Shown: positions 14,101 to 26,359 of the stretch, piece after piece
Layout of the letters: every line of letters begins with the position of its first letter
Position numbering within the stretch: position 1 is the stretch's first letter
Source: Cornus controversa
Lineage: Eukaryota > Streptophyta > Magnoliopsida > Cornales > Cornaceae
Direction of reading: 5' to 3'
Assembly: GCA_026545225.1 (NCBI GenBank)
Contig: CM048851.1
Coordinates: 36,776,456 to 36,840,455, forward strand
Length of the DNA: 64,000 nucleotides
The notes under the pieces: model-generated
Told to the model about the DNA's origin: nothing
Seen by the model: only the letters and a program-made list of their open reading frames with translations
Databases searched by the model: none
Made by a program: the position numbers and the translations under genes

Positions 14101-15805
14101 AACCAAGTGATATAAACAAATACATACTAGAAGCAGCTATACCAGAATATTATTATTTCAGCACATCTAGAAACCTGCCCCCACGGGCAGACTTGAACAT
14201 TGGTGCTATATATATGATGTTTTCTAGTTATAGTGCTTTACAAATTGTATTCTCTTACATAATTCACTTTTTTTTTCCTTTATGCGATTGAAGGAAAATC
14301 CTAATTTGTATACTCATATCTTTATAAGCAGCAGGTCTCTAATAGAATCCTTCTAATTTGCTTCAAAACAATTGATCTATAGCTATCCAGACAGGCTAAA
14401 GCAGCCAAATTCATATCCCAAATAGGCCTAAATTCTTAGCAGACCAAGTAGGCACGCTATGCATATGCACCCCTACAAGGGCGCATGCGCACATGCGCCC
14501 AGTTAGTGAAGCAAGCAAGTATTATACTACCAAAGCGAGCTAGAAGAAAGAGAGAGGTAAAAAGAAGAGAGAGTGACTATGGTGTGGTATAAGATAGAGA
14601 GAGAGAAAAAATGAGCTTGAAGGGGAACGCTGAGGTTTGGCCCTAAATCGACTTCAAATCTCTCTCTCACACACACACATAAAGATTTAGACATCGGTAG
14701 CTGCCTCAAGTAGATGGGAAATAAGTTTTTGATGATTTCAAGTTGCATTTTAAGTAACAGAGACCAAAATAACTTCATTGTTCAGTCTATGGCATAGAAA
14801 ATTCCAAATTTATATAACTACAGTAAAATAAAAGCATTTAATCGTATTACCCTTCGTTCTCAAAACCAATGTCGGGTAACTTATCTCTGCTGACTTGAGC
14901 AAGATAACTCCTTAGAAAGAGCCCTCGTATGGGATGTTGAACACCACGACACATTTCGACAAGATCCTTGAGGACATCCTTAGTAGGAGCCTCCTTTGAT
15001 TTCATGTAAACAGATCCCACCGTACATAGGAGATACCTGATTGATCAACAACAGAAACATCATATGATCCAACAGTGTACTGGAATATGTATGCGCATGC
15101 ATGTATATAGAAGGTTCAAAAATATGCTCATACATAAGAGAGAGAAGAAAATTAATAAAATAACTCGAGCAACCAACAGAGAATTGGAGACTTGAATGCA
15201 TTTACAGTTAGAAAATTCAATCTTTAAGAATTGTTCAGTAATTAATTAAATTAAACAGTTTCTAAAAAATTCACTCGAACTCACATTCTCGGCAATATAT
15301 TTCCAGCATGTTGAACGAGTTCATAAAGATCAACGACTGAACAACCGTGCCTATCTTCATCTTTGAAGAACATCTCCAGCCTTCTCAATTCATCAAACGC
15401 TCGCATATCTGATACGTCAAAAGGACAATTCACGCATTAATTATTCAAAAACAATAATAATTATAATAATAAAGAATCAACCGATCTAGATCCAAGAAAT
15501 GAAATAAAAAAAAGTTTTACAGAGTTCGTAGTATTTGTGAGGAGATAATCGCGAAGTTCGAAGCTCTGACAACAATTGCGCTGAATATTTGAGAGCGTCT
15601 CTAAGATTGTTAGAGTCCTGATAACACATGGATCAGATTAGAGTCTCTATGGAAAAAGTTAGGGTTTCGATTCTGATAATTGAAATTAAACATCAATTGT
15701 GTGATCGATTACCAGTGCGCGATGCATGTAGAAGGCGTTATGTTGAATGCCGGCGATGCCTTCTGCGAGCCATTTCTCTTCGTCCTCCACTCCGTTCGTT
15801 AACAT
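2155..15805 (-). CDS. VPS35: Vacuolar protein sorting-associated protein 35 (retromer core subunit)
   Basis: Complete gene, 789 aa, from 22 exons (minus strand, 5' to 3'): 15805-15713, 15617-15521, 15408-15285, 15036-14851, 12561-12474, 12275-12219, 12118-12029, 11915-11793, 11041-10967, 10884-10825, 8954-8838, 8205-7966, 7889-7824, 7640-7551, 5401-5312, 3885-3799, 3717-3649, 3405-3325, 3225-3118, 3033-2930, 2584-2471, 2365-2155. All junctions are GT-AG and the frame is closed throughout; length matches plant VPS35 (about 790 aa). The start [17 protein letters not shown] and the end EKYDSIKV are family-typical. PRMYLL at residues 103-108 is the plant form of the PRLYL motif that contacts VPS26; the rest is the alpha-helical solenoid whose C-terminal half binds VPS29 in known structures. 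In the family it acts on endosomes/prevacuolar compartments to recycle vacuolar sorting receptors. Largest introns are intron 4 (2.3 kb), intron 14 (2.1 kb) and intron 10 (1.9 kb). Exon 12 is flanked by a partial copy of itself. Confidence 0.97.
5120..5235 (+). repeat. tRNA-derived SINE-like fragment in VPS35 intron 15
   Basis: Contains a box A-like GAGCTCAAGTGG and, about 35 nt later, a box B-like GGTCCAAGTCC, followed by TG-rich sequence and a (GA)n tract. A related sequence lies in opposite orientation near 5745-5880. This looks like a plant SINE antisense to VPS35; ends and target-site duplication are not resolved. Confidence 0.5.
5239..5263. repeat. (GA)n microsatellite
   Basis: About 12 uninterrupted GA units inside VPS35 intron 15, just downstream of the SINE-like sequence. 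Confidence 0.9.
5745..5880 (-). repeat. SINE-like fragment, reverse orientation, VPS35 intron 14
   Basis: Read on the minus strand it shares the GTAGTATCTCCTC-type segment, the GGTTGAG core and the GTGGGACAATAATGGGTGTG tail region with the sequence at 5120-5235. Same repeat family, opposite orientation, diverged. Confidence 0.45.
8162..8563. repeat. Tandem duplication (about 200 bp x 2) covering the start of VPS35 exon 12
   Basis: Bases 8162-8363 are repeated at 8364-8563 with a few substitutions and small indels. The proximal copy carries the first 44 coding nt of exon 12 (8205-8162) and its 3' splice site; the distal copy carries a second, intronic version of the same acceptor and partial exon (exon-like start at 8407). 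The intronic copy runs into an in-frame TGA and lacks the rest of the exon. Confidence 0.92.
10610..10691. repeat. 41-bp tandem duplication in VPS35 intron 10
   Basis: The segment GTGTCATGTTACTTCTAAAA and what follows recurs 41 bp downstream with two to three substitutions. Confidence 0.85.
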
Positions 15806-17755
15806 TTTCTCTCTCTACTGATTCAGTTCAGCTTCTTCGTTCTGAATACGAAGACTATCATTGCGACTAAAATAGATGACACGTCATGCATCAAGGTTTT
15901 ATACGCAAGTTACCGGGCCAATTTCTTTACCCGAACTAGGATTTACTTCATTTTATTAAAAGAACTAATACTAGGGTGAGTATCTGAAAATTATGTATTT
16001 TATTACTCCCTCGGGGCATGATACTAGTCCATTTTATTAAAAACATTTTTTCAACTTAAAAACATTTTTTGCAATAAAATATTTTTCATATATTGTATTG
16101 AATATATATTGACATGCGACGTTGAATCTCATTAAAAATTGAACAATGCAAGAGGATTAAATAAATTATAGCTGGTATAATAATATTCATTATTTTTCTC
16201 GGTAACTTTTTTAAGAGTAAGAATATGTATAGTAAAAGTTAGCATCAAATAGAAAATCAAATCACTTTATCATCAAAAAATTCACTTTCACTTTCACTTT
16301 CACTGTCTAATGAATGGAGAGACATTCGATGATAGTTTTCAATATACTAATCATTTTTCAATTCGCGGTAGAGAATTTAGAGAATTAGTCTCGTAAATGA
16401 ACAATTCTACTGCTAAGAGAACAAGTCTCATGGTCATAAATGAACAACACTACCTCCACTTCTTATAAAATGAGAACGCTATTGACAATGATGTGATAAT
16501 ACAATATAATAATAATGTTGCACTTGTCATTGGTCAAGAAGGAAATCCAGAAGGAACCCAAATACTAGTTTACTAATTGCAACGCATGTCTTAATCATCC
16601 ATTTTGCAGCTATCAATCTCAAGTTTGGACAATTTGGTTTCTTATTTTTAAAAGGTTGAAATTGATTCTAGTAATGAAGCATAAGTAGTTCTATGATGCA
16701 CCCCATATCTACAATTAGGCCTACAAAATGGTGAGTCTCATCTAATGTTGTGGAAAGAGAGTCATTCTAACTAAGATCAATAGCACCAGATGGACAAAAC
16801 AAACTGCTACAAAAATGGTGACTTACACAACCTTGAAGCTTGGGAGGTTAGCTTGTAACAATAACTACAACTTAGTGACAATATATGGAAATATTATATA
16901 TTGATGAATAGTTTTGAAAATAATTCTTCAAATTTCTGTTTGCTGCCAGTTTAGTTCCAAGAGATAATGCAAGTCGTTCGAAGATTTTAGGTCATATAAC
17001 TTCGAATTACTGATAAAGCCTCATTTGAGCCCTCCCCAGATGCTCATCCATACTGATAAGTTGATAACTTCCCCAAATGCTCATCCATACTGATAAGTTG
17101 ATAACTGCTTTAAGCCTCACTTATAGCTCTTTAGGCTCTTAGTTTCACCTGCATCTAACATGGCTTGTGTTCTCTCTTCTGTTATTAATTTACACTATGT
17201 TATCACAATCTGTAACATCTGTTCCAAGAAAAATTATTCAGAATTAATAAATAAAAGGTCAATCTCCTGGTGGTGTAGAGGATCCTCCCTCTCCTGTGCC
17301 AGTGAGGATCCAAGTCCATTGAATTCACTGATTTTTTTCAACTCAAACACAACCACTGAGGTTAAGGTCAGGGCAAAAGAAGAAAGGTTATGCATGGACT
17401 TCATTATAAAGTGGTAGATTCTTACAAATGACATTATCAACGTACAATAAAGAACACAAAACTCTGCATTCAAAATTGAAGAGTCAACGGTAAATAATAT
17501 AAAAATTGACTCTGTAAGTGGGAGTAAATAAAAAATACATCCTTTCATAATTTGCAATTCGCAAATGTAATGAACATCCAAAGAAGAAAATTTGGCCCAG
17601 TATGGATTCTGATAGTCTCTCTCCAAGGTATGCCTGCCTCAACATCTTTGCCGCTTGCAAACTGATCCATGCTGGCCCCTGGTGGTGCCTTGAAAGAATA
17701 TTCAGCACCGCCAAGCTCTCACTTCAACTATGCACAAAACTGAGCAGAGTGGAAC
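15806..17755. other. Intergenic region between the Lys/Arg-rich gene and VPS35
   Basis: Holds the VPS35 promoter/5' UTR (immediately above 15805; no convincing TATA box seen) and the 3' UTR of the upstream minus-strand gene (below 17756). A (TTTCAC)n-like run lies near 16287-16305 and a 37-bp direct repeat at 17034-17107. No other supported gene. Confidence 0.6.
17034..17107. repeat. 37-bp tandem duplication
   Basis: A unit beginning CCCCAGATGCTCATCCATAC is repeated once in tandem with nearly identical sequence. Confidence 0.85.
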
Positions 17756-20668
17756 TTAGTATGGTACTGTAAAGGGCAACGCATATGTATCGACCTCAGG
17801 CAAGTATTGGGCACGAGGCCACAATGTGGAGCTGGCACAACTGGAAACATAACTGCTAGCTGTACATCTTTTGTCACTCGGTTTGTCTTGAAGCTTTCTT
17901 CCAAACAGCCATTCTTGATCATCAAATTCAGCTTGAAAGCATTGCATAGGTGGAAGCGGGGTCTCAATCAAATCCTTATATGGGGATCCTTTTCTCTTCA
18001 TCCCATTTCCAAATGACTTGATAACAGAGGCAGTGTGCATGTTATCCTGAGCAATGGTTGTAGTTCTCGCAGATGGTGAACAACTCAGTTCTTTGTCAGG
18101 TCCATGAGTGACACCTTGCAAATCAATGATGCCTGTTCCTGTCGAAGTAGAACATAAATCTTCTTGACTGGATCCATGAACTACTTCATATTCACGCTGG
18201 GCAGGTGAAACTATCCTTCCAGAAGTAGAGCTGGACCGTTCTTCACTGGCCAATGCAACAAGTTCTTTGGGCTTTTGCAAGGGCAACCGAATCCTGATGA
18301 TATTTCCTATTTGATGATCACAATATGAAAAATGTAATGTAAGTACCTCCAAAACCACTCCACCCACCCCTCAACCCAAACCCCACCCAAAATAATAATA
18401 ATAATTAGTAACTAAAGACAAGTATAAACTCACCATGATTATGACTTTCATCTAAATGAGAGGAATGTCGCCGCCTCTTGTTACTGTTCTGGGTGCTATC
18501 ACATGAGTAGCAGGGGTTCTGTGAACTGACAGGCTGCCCACGTTCTTCAGTGAGATCGCTTCTTTCCAATTGTTCAGCTTCATTTTCTCTCCTCTTTTCA
18601 GTGGAGAATCCTTTCAAATCTTCCCCAATCTTGTCCTTTTTAAGGATCTTCTTATCAGTGAGCTTTCCTTCTTTGCCATGACAAAAATCACTCAGATTCC
18701 GCTTTCTCTTTTCATCCTTCTCTCTCTTCTTCTCTTTCTTCTCCCTTTTCTTTTCCTTCTTCCTTTCTGCCTTGGCCTTCTCTATTTCCCTCTGGAGCTT
18801 TAAAGCACCAGAATAAGAAATTTAGAAGAGAGGCCTAGAGAAGAACATTTAAGTATGCAAGCATGCCATTGCTAATGAAAGGGGATATATCATTAGCAAT
18901 ACAGTGAAACACGCTGGACAAATTTGTACCCAGAGCGGTGAAAAAGAACGCTAGACAACTATACAATTTCCTTAAAATAAAATAAAAAATGATCTTTCAC
19001 CATCAAAGCACCATTTGCATTTTTCACTTGTGTCTTTTAAATGTCACCCTAAAGCCTACTCAGATCTAAAATTCAATGAGCCCACAATGATCTTTCTGAT
19101 CCTGAATAAGAGACCTAAGGTGTCATTTGTTATATGATCCATTTGCATAAAACAGTCTTTTGCATATTGCACTAAGAACTAAAACATCAATTCCAACTGC
19201 AATAACTCACTTGAAGATGCAGTTTAAATATTTTTTCAATTGGGAGCTATTGTCCTTCAAATTGAAGGGTTCAAAGTGCATATGTAAACTACGCAAGCTT
19301 TGTAAAACACGTGAAAAACAAAACAGATTTGGATCATATTTAAAAATAATTTGAAAATATAATTTTCAAGCAGAAAATTCTGTTCACCTAGTTATATTGT
19401 AAAATCGCATCACATCATAACCTAATACAAGAGTGTAAATGCACAAATTTTACACTTCACTAGTCTCAACAAAATAGTGATTCTACTCAACACTCGAGAC
19501 CTTTCAACATGTAAACTAGCATTAATCTCGAAATGATTTAATCTCACACAAAAAAAAGGTGTCTGACCAACTTTAACCAATTTGCTACCCCTTTTGAGTA
19601 TACACTTCAACCAAAAATAAAGACAAGAATCGCATTCTAATGAACTATAACTTGCTCCTATTTCAACTATGTTCAATCCAATTATTAACTTTCTGTAACC
19701 AATAAAAAATCTAATGAAATCATAGTATCACCATACCAACACTCCATTGCACATCCTTGAATTGCTCAAATCAACACAACAGAGCCTTTTCCCAACCTTT
19801 TGGAGTTGATTACATGAATTAAAATCAGTCAAATCACGTGTTATCATATCCTTTTTTTCTAACTACACCAACTCTACATACTTATCAAAAAAACTATACC
19901 AACTCTACCTTTGTTAATTTTGGTCAAACCACATGTTATCATATCATTACTTACCAACTCCATTCATGCTAACTTTGGCAGCTCTTTCCCTTACTAACTC
20001 TATCCACATTAAATTTGGCATTTCTTTCCCTTCACCTCAAACCACATGTTATCATATTCTTCCTTGCCAACTTGATCCGATTAAGTTGGTCTTCTCATTC
20101 CCCAAGCAATACATCATGTAGTTTTATTTAAAAGACAAAAATAACTCAATGTACAGCTTCCCCATACTACAACACTTGTTAAGAATTTTATTTATTCAAC
20201 TTCGATTAACCACAATCAAGTCCTCAAATCTATGAAGGATATAGGATAACTATAACCTGCCAAGACAGTAAAATCTACATTCCATACTGCCACTAAACTA
20301 TAAACCCAAAAATATATCCCATTCCTCAACGACAAACACCTGTGATTTATTCGGCAATGTTTAAAGTACATTGAACAATTGTGAACAAACTCATCTAGAT
20401 TTTACAACAGTGCCAATTTCGGACTAGCATTTATGAACAGTGCACTATAACATAATTCATTATATACACGGAGAACGGAGAATAATCTGTGTACAACACA
20501 TGAAGAAGCCTCAAAATCGATCACAGATTCACAATCATATACAACGAACTAGCCGTTCATTAACGAAAAACCAAGATCTCAACAAACCTTAATCGATTCG
20601 ATCAAGGCCTCGCTGCTTGAGCTCTTCAACGAATACCCAGGAGGAGGATAAGGAAAACACCGAGACAT
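17756..20668 (-). CDS. Uncharacterised Lys/Arg-rich plant protein (MSRCFP N-terminus)
   Basis: Three exons on the minus strand (20668-20588, 18797-18434, 18306-17756) join in frame to 331 aa with GT-AG introns of 1790 and 127 bp. Exon 1 encodes MSRCFPYPPPGY, an N-terminus I recognise from a plant-specific uncharacterised family. Residues about 31-60 are a strongly basic K/E/R helix, NKRRRH at 133-138 is a likely nuclear signal, residues 150-165 hold a conserved-looking NIIRIRLPLQKPKELV segment, and the C-terminus has LPPM...DDQEWLFG (267-284) and PRAQYLPEVDTYALPFTVPY. Charge and motifs suggest a nuclear protein; molecular function is unknown. The acceptor of exon 2 could lie 6 nt further in (after CTCCAG), which would drop Leu-Gln only. 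Database names such as 'myb-like protein X' for such proteins reflect composition, not homology. Confidence 0.82.
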
Positions 20669-21021
20669 CTCGATAAAACTATATATATATACGTAGACTC
20701 AAGATATCAACAACTTCTGAGTATAAATTTTGAACCCTAATCAAAGTGAAGGATTGAAATTAACAATTTATGGTTTAAACTTACAACAGAAGGAGATATG
20801 GAGCCTCGAATTAACAAAATTGGGCTGCCGAGACTTTAGGGTTAGGGTTCTGGCAAAATAAAACTCAGAGCTGCGATATCGAATATAACCAAATACTAGG
20901 TTTGTACTCGGTTTTACGGGCTAGAGGGGTATATATAGTAGCGTGCGAGATTGACCGACCTATTGCATTTTTTCCAATAGTACCCTTTGCTTTCCATTAA
21001 TTTCCTCCTTTTTGGAAGGAA
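20669..21021. promoter_or_regulatory. Upstream region of the Lys/Arg-rich gene
   Basis: Leader and promoter interval between the start codon at 20668 and the Helitron insertion at 21022. Two telobox-like AGGGTTAGGGTT repeats (about 20837-20848) lie near the likely transcription start, a motif common in promoters of plant translation and growth genes. The exact start site is not visible. Confidence 0.4.
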
Positions 21022-22117
21022 CTAGGAAGGATGCATGTGCCGTGCGAGACTCACCAACCTAAATTGTGCTTTGTCCGATTTGTAATTGAGTTGTGCTTAC
21101 TCTAATAAATAGTATATGTTTTTTTCATATACATATAAAATAGAATATTGTGATAAAATAAATAAATCAATAGTATATCCCCAACAATTCTTGTCAATAT
21201 AGGATAAAAATAGAATCTCTGTTTCTAATATGTATATCTCAATAATTATTTGTACGAATTTTTTTATAATGATTTGCATTAAATTTCTCTTTTAATATTT
21301 TTTTTATACTTTTAATATTTTTTTATACAAAATCCCCCCTTCAATTGAGAGGTTTTCTTTTAAAAAAAAAAAAACTATTACTAAAATAACCATTAAATCA
21401 AGAGGTTTTTTTTATGTAATTCGTCAAATTATGTGTGAACTAAGATAAAATATATATTTTTCTTTCTTGAATAATAAGATTTGAAATGAGAGAAGCCTAT
21501 TACATTTTCTCGTGTTTAAAAATGAGAGAAGACTATTTTAGTATTTGTTTTTTTTAATTTTTTTCTCCAAGTAGGCTTTTTATTTTTTTCTCTTTGTTTA
21601 TACATCTAATCTCATGAACAAATATATAATAAAAAGCCTACTTGGAGAAAAAATTAAAGAAAATAAATAATAATAAAAAAGATTTGTAATAATTAAATAT
21701 CAAGAAAAGACATAAATTTATGGATAATAAATAGCATAGAATATCTAATCACATGAACAAACATACAAGAAAAAACTCTTACTTGGAGAAAAGAATAAAT
21801 AATAAAAAAAAGAAAAAAGAAAAGAAACTCACATGAGAGTTGATGTGAGTCGAGAGGAAATCGAATTGAAATGACTGTTGATGAAAGTTGAGAGGAATAA
21901 TCACATGATAATAATAAGAGTCATGTTTGTGTTTATGATTTTAGGAGTTTTAGGGTTTTGTTTAGGTTATAACTTTATTTTCTATTTAAAAATAAATAAA
22001 TAATGTAGTCACACTAAAAAAGTGTTTTGTATAAGTTACAACTTTATTTTTCTAATTTAAAAAAAAAATAGTGACTGACACTAAAATATCCCTTTGTACT
22101 TTTAATAGTAGTATAGA
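21022..22117 (-). mobile_element. Non-autonomous Helitron (about 1.1 kb), both termini present
   Basis: On the minus strand the element begins TCTATACTACTATTAAAAGT (from 22117 down) after an A at 22118, and ends with a GC-richer potential hairpin GCACGGCACATGC, then ATCCTTC and CTAG (21025-21022) followed by T at 21021. 5'-TC, 3'-CTRR, a subterminal hairpin, insertion between A and T and no target-site duplication are the Helitron hallmarks. No Rep/helicase ORF is present, so it depends on other elements. Internally 21600-21660 and 21740-21810 are diverged direct repeats. Confidence 0.82.
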
Positions 22118-22535
22118 TTTGTTTATGTGATTAGATGTATAAACGAAGAGAAAAAAAATAATTTGAAACGAAAATTTTTTTTTGAGAGAGATGCAATCCC
22201 AATAATTCCTCAAAGTAGGTCGATTATCTGATTCCAGTTTGATAGGAGTCCAAAGAAGATATGCGATATGTTAGATGAACTTGCATAAACCATGTAGGTA
22301 GAAAACAATCAAAATTTTATATTTTAGTAGTATTATAATTATTATAAAACTAAATGATCAAAATTTAATATATATTTTTTCAAAAATTCAAGTTGATCGT
22401 ATAAATATATAAGTAACTATGTAATCATTTTTTCTCACTCAACTAATAATTAGGTTGAAGATTTTCTTTCAATTTGGAATTAGAGTTTTTCAATTAAGGT
22501 TCTTTGTTGATAAATATATATGTATTTTATGAATT

Positions 22536-23020
22536 TAAAACATAATTTTCATGCATGTAATTTAGGGGCTTTTAGGGTTTTCAATTTGGAATTAGGATTT
22601 TTCAATTAGAGTTGTTTGGTTATATATATGATCTTAAATTTGGGTATTAAAATTAATGAATATATATGTGTGTGTGTGTGTGTGTGTGATCTTTTATAGT
22701 TAACTTTTCTTTTAGTTGTCAAGAAAAGTGAGAAAAAATAAATAAGTTTCAAATCAAATGTTTATTGGTCTTAGCTTATAGGATATGAAAATCTAACTCA
22801 TCTAAGGCCTCTAATATCTTAAACTTGGCAAATAAAGATTTTTGTTTATTTGGGTTGAAAATTATGGTTTCATTAATCAAATAAAGCATACTGCTACTTT
22901 CACTAAAACTTAAATAAATAAACTTAAGCCATAAGAAAATTAAACTAATTTAAACATAATTTTCATGCATGTAATTTAAGAGTTTTTAGGGTTTTCAATT
23001 TGGAATTAGGGTTGTTTGGT

Positions 23021-23057
<37 letters not shown>

Positions 23058-24332
23058 TTTGAAATTTGGGTATTGAATTTGATGAATAAATGGATATATG
23101 TGTGTGTGAGAGAGAGATTTTTTAGCTAATTTTTCTTTTAGTTGTCAAGAAAAGTGTGGAATGATAAAAGAAAACTAAATAAGTTTCAAATCTCATTTTT
23201 TTTTTTTTTGTTAGCTTTTAGGATATAAAAATCTCACATATCTAAGGCCTCTAATATCTAAAGCTCGACAAGTAAAAAAAATTTGTTTATTTGGGTTACA
23301 AATTATGGTCTCATTAATCAAACAAATCATATTGTTGTTTTCACTAAAACTTAAATAAATAAACTTAATTTATAAGCAAATTAAATTAATTAGAATATAA
23401 TAAGATCAAACACCATTTAAGCTTGACTCTAATAGTTCCAATGAAGTGGCTTTGAAATACAAGAAATTTTTAAAAGTTTCACTATTTAAATTTGCCTAAC
23501 TAAATCAATTTTCTTTCTAATTCAAACAATTTTTTTTTTATAAAAAAAATCCTCTTTTTTATATTTTTTTTCTTTAACCTTGTTAATGCAATGAATTGCA
23601 ACCATATAAACTTGATGTTGTAGTCATGGTTATCTTCAATTTTTTATGAAAATGCGCAAAACTTAACTTATTAATTGACCTAAAGCCAAATTAAGTGACT
23701 GTTCTAAGCTTTTCATAGTCTACTTAATTAATAATTAGCTATTCGATCATACTAAATATTTTCTTAAAAGTCTATAGCATCCCTAGCCATTGAATAATTA
23801 GAAATAATAGGAAACTGATACTCATGTGGTATCTCTAGATTAGATAATCTAAGACTAAAAGAGATTAATGTTATAGCAAATAATTCAAGAAAATTTAATG
23901 TAAAATTTGTTTCTATCCTGACAATGGCTAATTATTAGTCAATTTAGAGAATATGAATGTTAACTTTAACTTTGCATATAGAAGAATATGTAGAGTTCAA
24001 GTTCTCTTGGGATACTATTGTCATATTGGGTATGTGTGATTGAATTGAGTGTACATATTATCTGAATTTTAGGTATTGAAATTGGTGAGTAAATAGATAT
24101 GAATATGATTTTTTTTAGCTAATTTTTCTTTTAGTTGTCAAAAAAATTGAAAAAAAATAGAAGAAAACTAAATAAGTTTCAAATATCATGTTTTATGTTG
24201 TTAGTTTTTATTATGAAAATCTAACCCATCTAATACCTCTAATATATCAAGCTCAACAAGTAAAGGTTTTTGTTTATTTAGATTGCAAATCATGGTCTCA
24301 GTAATCAAACAAAACATATTACTACTTTCAAG
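22536..24332. repeat. About 415-bp tandem repeat, two full copies plus a displaced partial copy
   Basis: Copy A 22536-22950 and copy B 22951-about 23390 share, in order, CATAATTTTCATGCATGTAA, TTTTCAATTTGGAATTAGG, a (TG)n tract, CTTTTAGTTGTCAAGAAAAG, CATCTAAGGCCTCTAATATC and CACTAAAACTTAAATAAATA. A 5'-truncated copy C occupies about 24058-24332, and part of the 5' module is also present at 22455-22500. Confidence 0.85.
23025..23056. repeat. (TG)16 microsatellite
   Basis: Uninterrupted TG run in repeat copy B. The equivalent position in copy A (about 22667-22688) has a shorter TG run, so the tract has changed length since the duplication. Confidence 0.9.
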
Positions 24333-26331
24333 GTGTGTTTTATTTTATCTTTGTTTAGAATTGTTCAAATTCATTTTATTGGAGTTTAGACAAAATATTT
24401 ACTCTTTACTTTCTGTGTAACCGATGGCATGTGAGATATGTACGATGAGCAAGTTTCAACTTTATACAGACATATAGTAAATTTGCTTAATTTTATAAAT
24501 TTGAAGCATTGCATAATGATTCATATTTTGAAACTTCATAATATTATATTTTGTTTAAAATATTATATTTTCAATTTGGAATTAGGTTTTTGTGCATTTG
24601 CTCCTTTTATTTGTTAATGATATATTTACTATAATTTGTGACTATTTTTCATTGTTTAACATGAAGTGCCTTTCGTATAGTTGATAGACTTAGATTAGTT
24701 ATGATTAATTATTTTTCACAATATCTATGCAATCTTCCATTTATTTGGATTGTGCAGTTTTATTGTCTATTATACATTAATTTTTTATTTAATTCGTGTT
24801 AGTTACTTTTAGTTGACTTATGTATCACAAGCATTGTTTGAATTGAAAATCTTAGTATCACTTTCTGAATGTTCTAGAATCCATAAAGGGAGGTTGATAC
24901 TTTTATTTTGTTCAATATCTTCTTGAAGATGCATATCAATGGTGAAAACTTAGATTTTTTATATTTGTAATTCTATAATTATATTAGATTAATTTCAAAG
25001 GGAAAACATGGAAGCTCTCTCTATCTTAGTGATTGTAATTTCAATTCAGGGAGACTGACGCTCGTGGTGATTGTACTTTCTAATTTCTTTTCCTTGTTAT
25101 TTTGAACTTAACTTGATTGTTGGTATTTTGAATGGTTTAATAATGAACATGAATTAGACAAAAAAATTTGACTTGAAAGGTTGGATGTTACTTATGAAAA
25201 TTCAATACATAAAAAGAAATAAATTACAACTATATTTCTCTTAAAAATCCAATGCATTCCTAAAGTTGATACTCTGAATGTTTCTTGCATCATTACCTTT
25301 TAGTACAATATAATGCCTCTTATCCATACTAACTTGGAAATTAAATTATTTTGATTAGATGTATTACATATAATATAAAGCTACTATATAGACTTAAAGT
25401 ACAAGTCCATTTTTTCTATCTTATAGTTTTATGTTTTCAACAAGTTTTCGAGTTCATTTTTTTAGTTGCAATATTATTGAGAAAATATACAGGAAAAAAT
25501 TGTTGAATTTTGTTTCAAATTCATATTTATTAACTTAATGTACATTTAATTATGTATGTTGAGTATTTTTTTAAATAAATCGTGTATGCTGAGTATTACT
25601 ACAGTGCTGTTACTATTTTTTTTATTTCTATTAACATTTATGATTCATTTTACTGCTTAGTTTTAATCATCAAATCAATTTAGTTAGCCATTTTTTTGTA
25701 AGCAAGCCTGATTGTGAATAGTTCAATGTTGGCTTCACGTAGCATTTTTTTCATGCTTAGTGATTCACAAAGTTTAAGTGTATTTTCTTTGTTTCTTTCT
25801 TTTTCTTTTTAACTAATTTTGTTGATATGATATATCAACTAAAATTTTCTCATTTAATTAGTGTCATGTTCATTACGTTTAGTCGATAATCTTATGTTTT
25901 AAATAAACAAGTTGGTCAAAATTGGATTTGTTGTTACCATTGCTAAATGGTTGCATATTAATAATGAATTTTTTTTAGATGTTTGATCATTTTTTTTTAT
26001 GTACATTAGGTAGTTATTGATGTAGGAAATGAGTCACCTCTATATGTTTTGATAATTAGATTGTTATGCTTTCACAAAAAGATGTTGAGTAAAACACTCT
26101 TTTGAGCTAAAAGGTCTCAAGACTCAACCTTTCAGATTATAAGTTGTTTATGTTTCTTCAAATAAAGTAACTGTAGACTCGCGTATAATTATGTGTATAT
26201 TGTGTCAATTATTAAATATATGCCTAAAACAAACTAATAAAAATAAAAGAGGACATATTATATTTGTCTCCTTAGATAAGAATTAAAGTCAATTAATTAT
26301 TTATATAAGAAACTTTAATTTAATTTTTATC

Positions 26332-26359
26332 CACGTGTGATGCACGTGCTTCTTACTAG
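26332..26359 (+). mobile_element. Helitron-like 3' terminus, 5' end not identified
   Basis: CACGTG-TGATG-CACGTG forms a perfect 6-bp stem, followed by CTTCTTA, then CTAG (26356-26359) and T. This matches plant Helitron 3' ends. The matching 5'-TC terminus would lie upstream on the plus strand but I could not place it. Confidence 0.6.

Larger units (their letters stand above)
22118..26355. other. Gene-free AT-rich block
   Basis: No supported ORF. Contains a 415-bp tandem repeat array (22536-24332), microsatellites, and at its right end a Helitron-like 3' terminus (26333-26359). Much of it may be the body of one large decayed element. Confidence 0.55.

Noticed and set aside
14455-14505. GCGCATGCGCACATGCGCC palindrome in VPS35 intron 4
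   Set aside because: A short purine-pyrimidine alternation without repeats elsewhere or other structure; likely chance.
17234-17626. 130-residue minus-strand frame below the Lys/Arg-rich gene
   Set aside because: No recognisable motif and it lies in the expected 3' UTR or intergenic part of that gene; the main protein already ends in a family-typical C-terminus at 17756.
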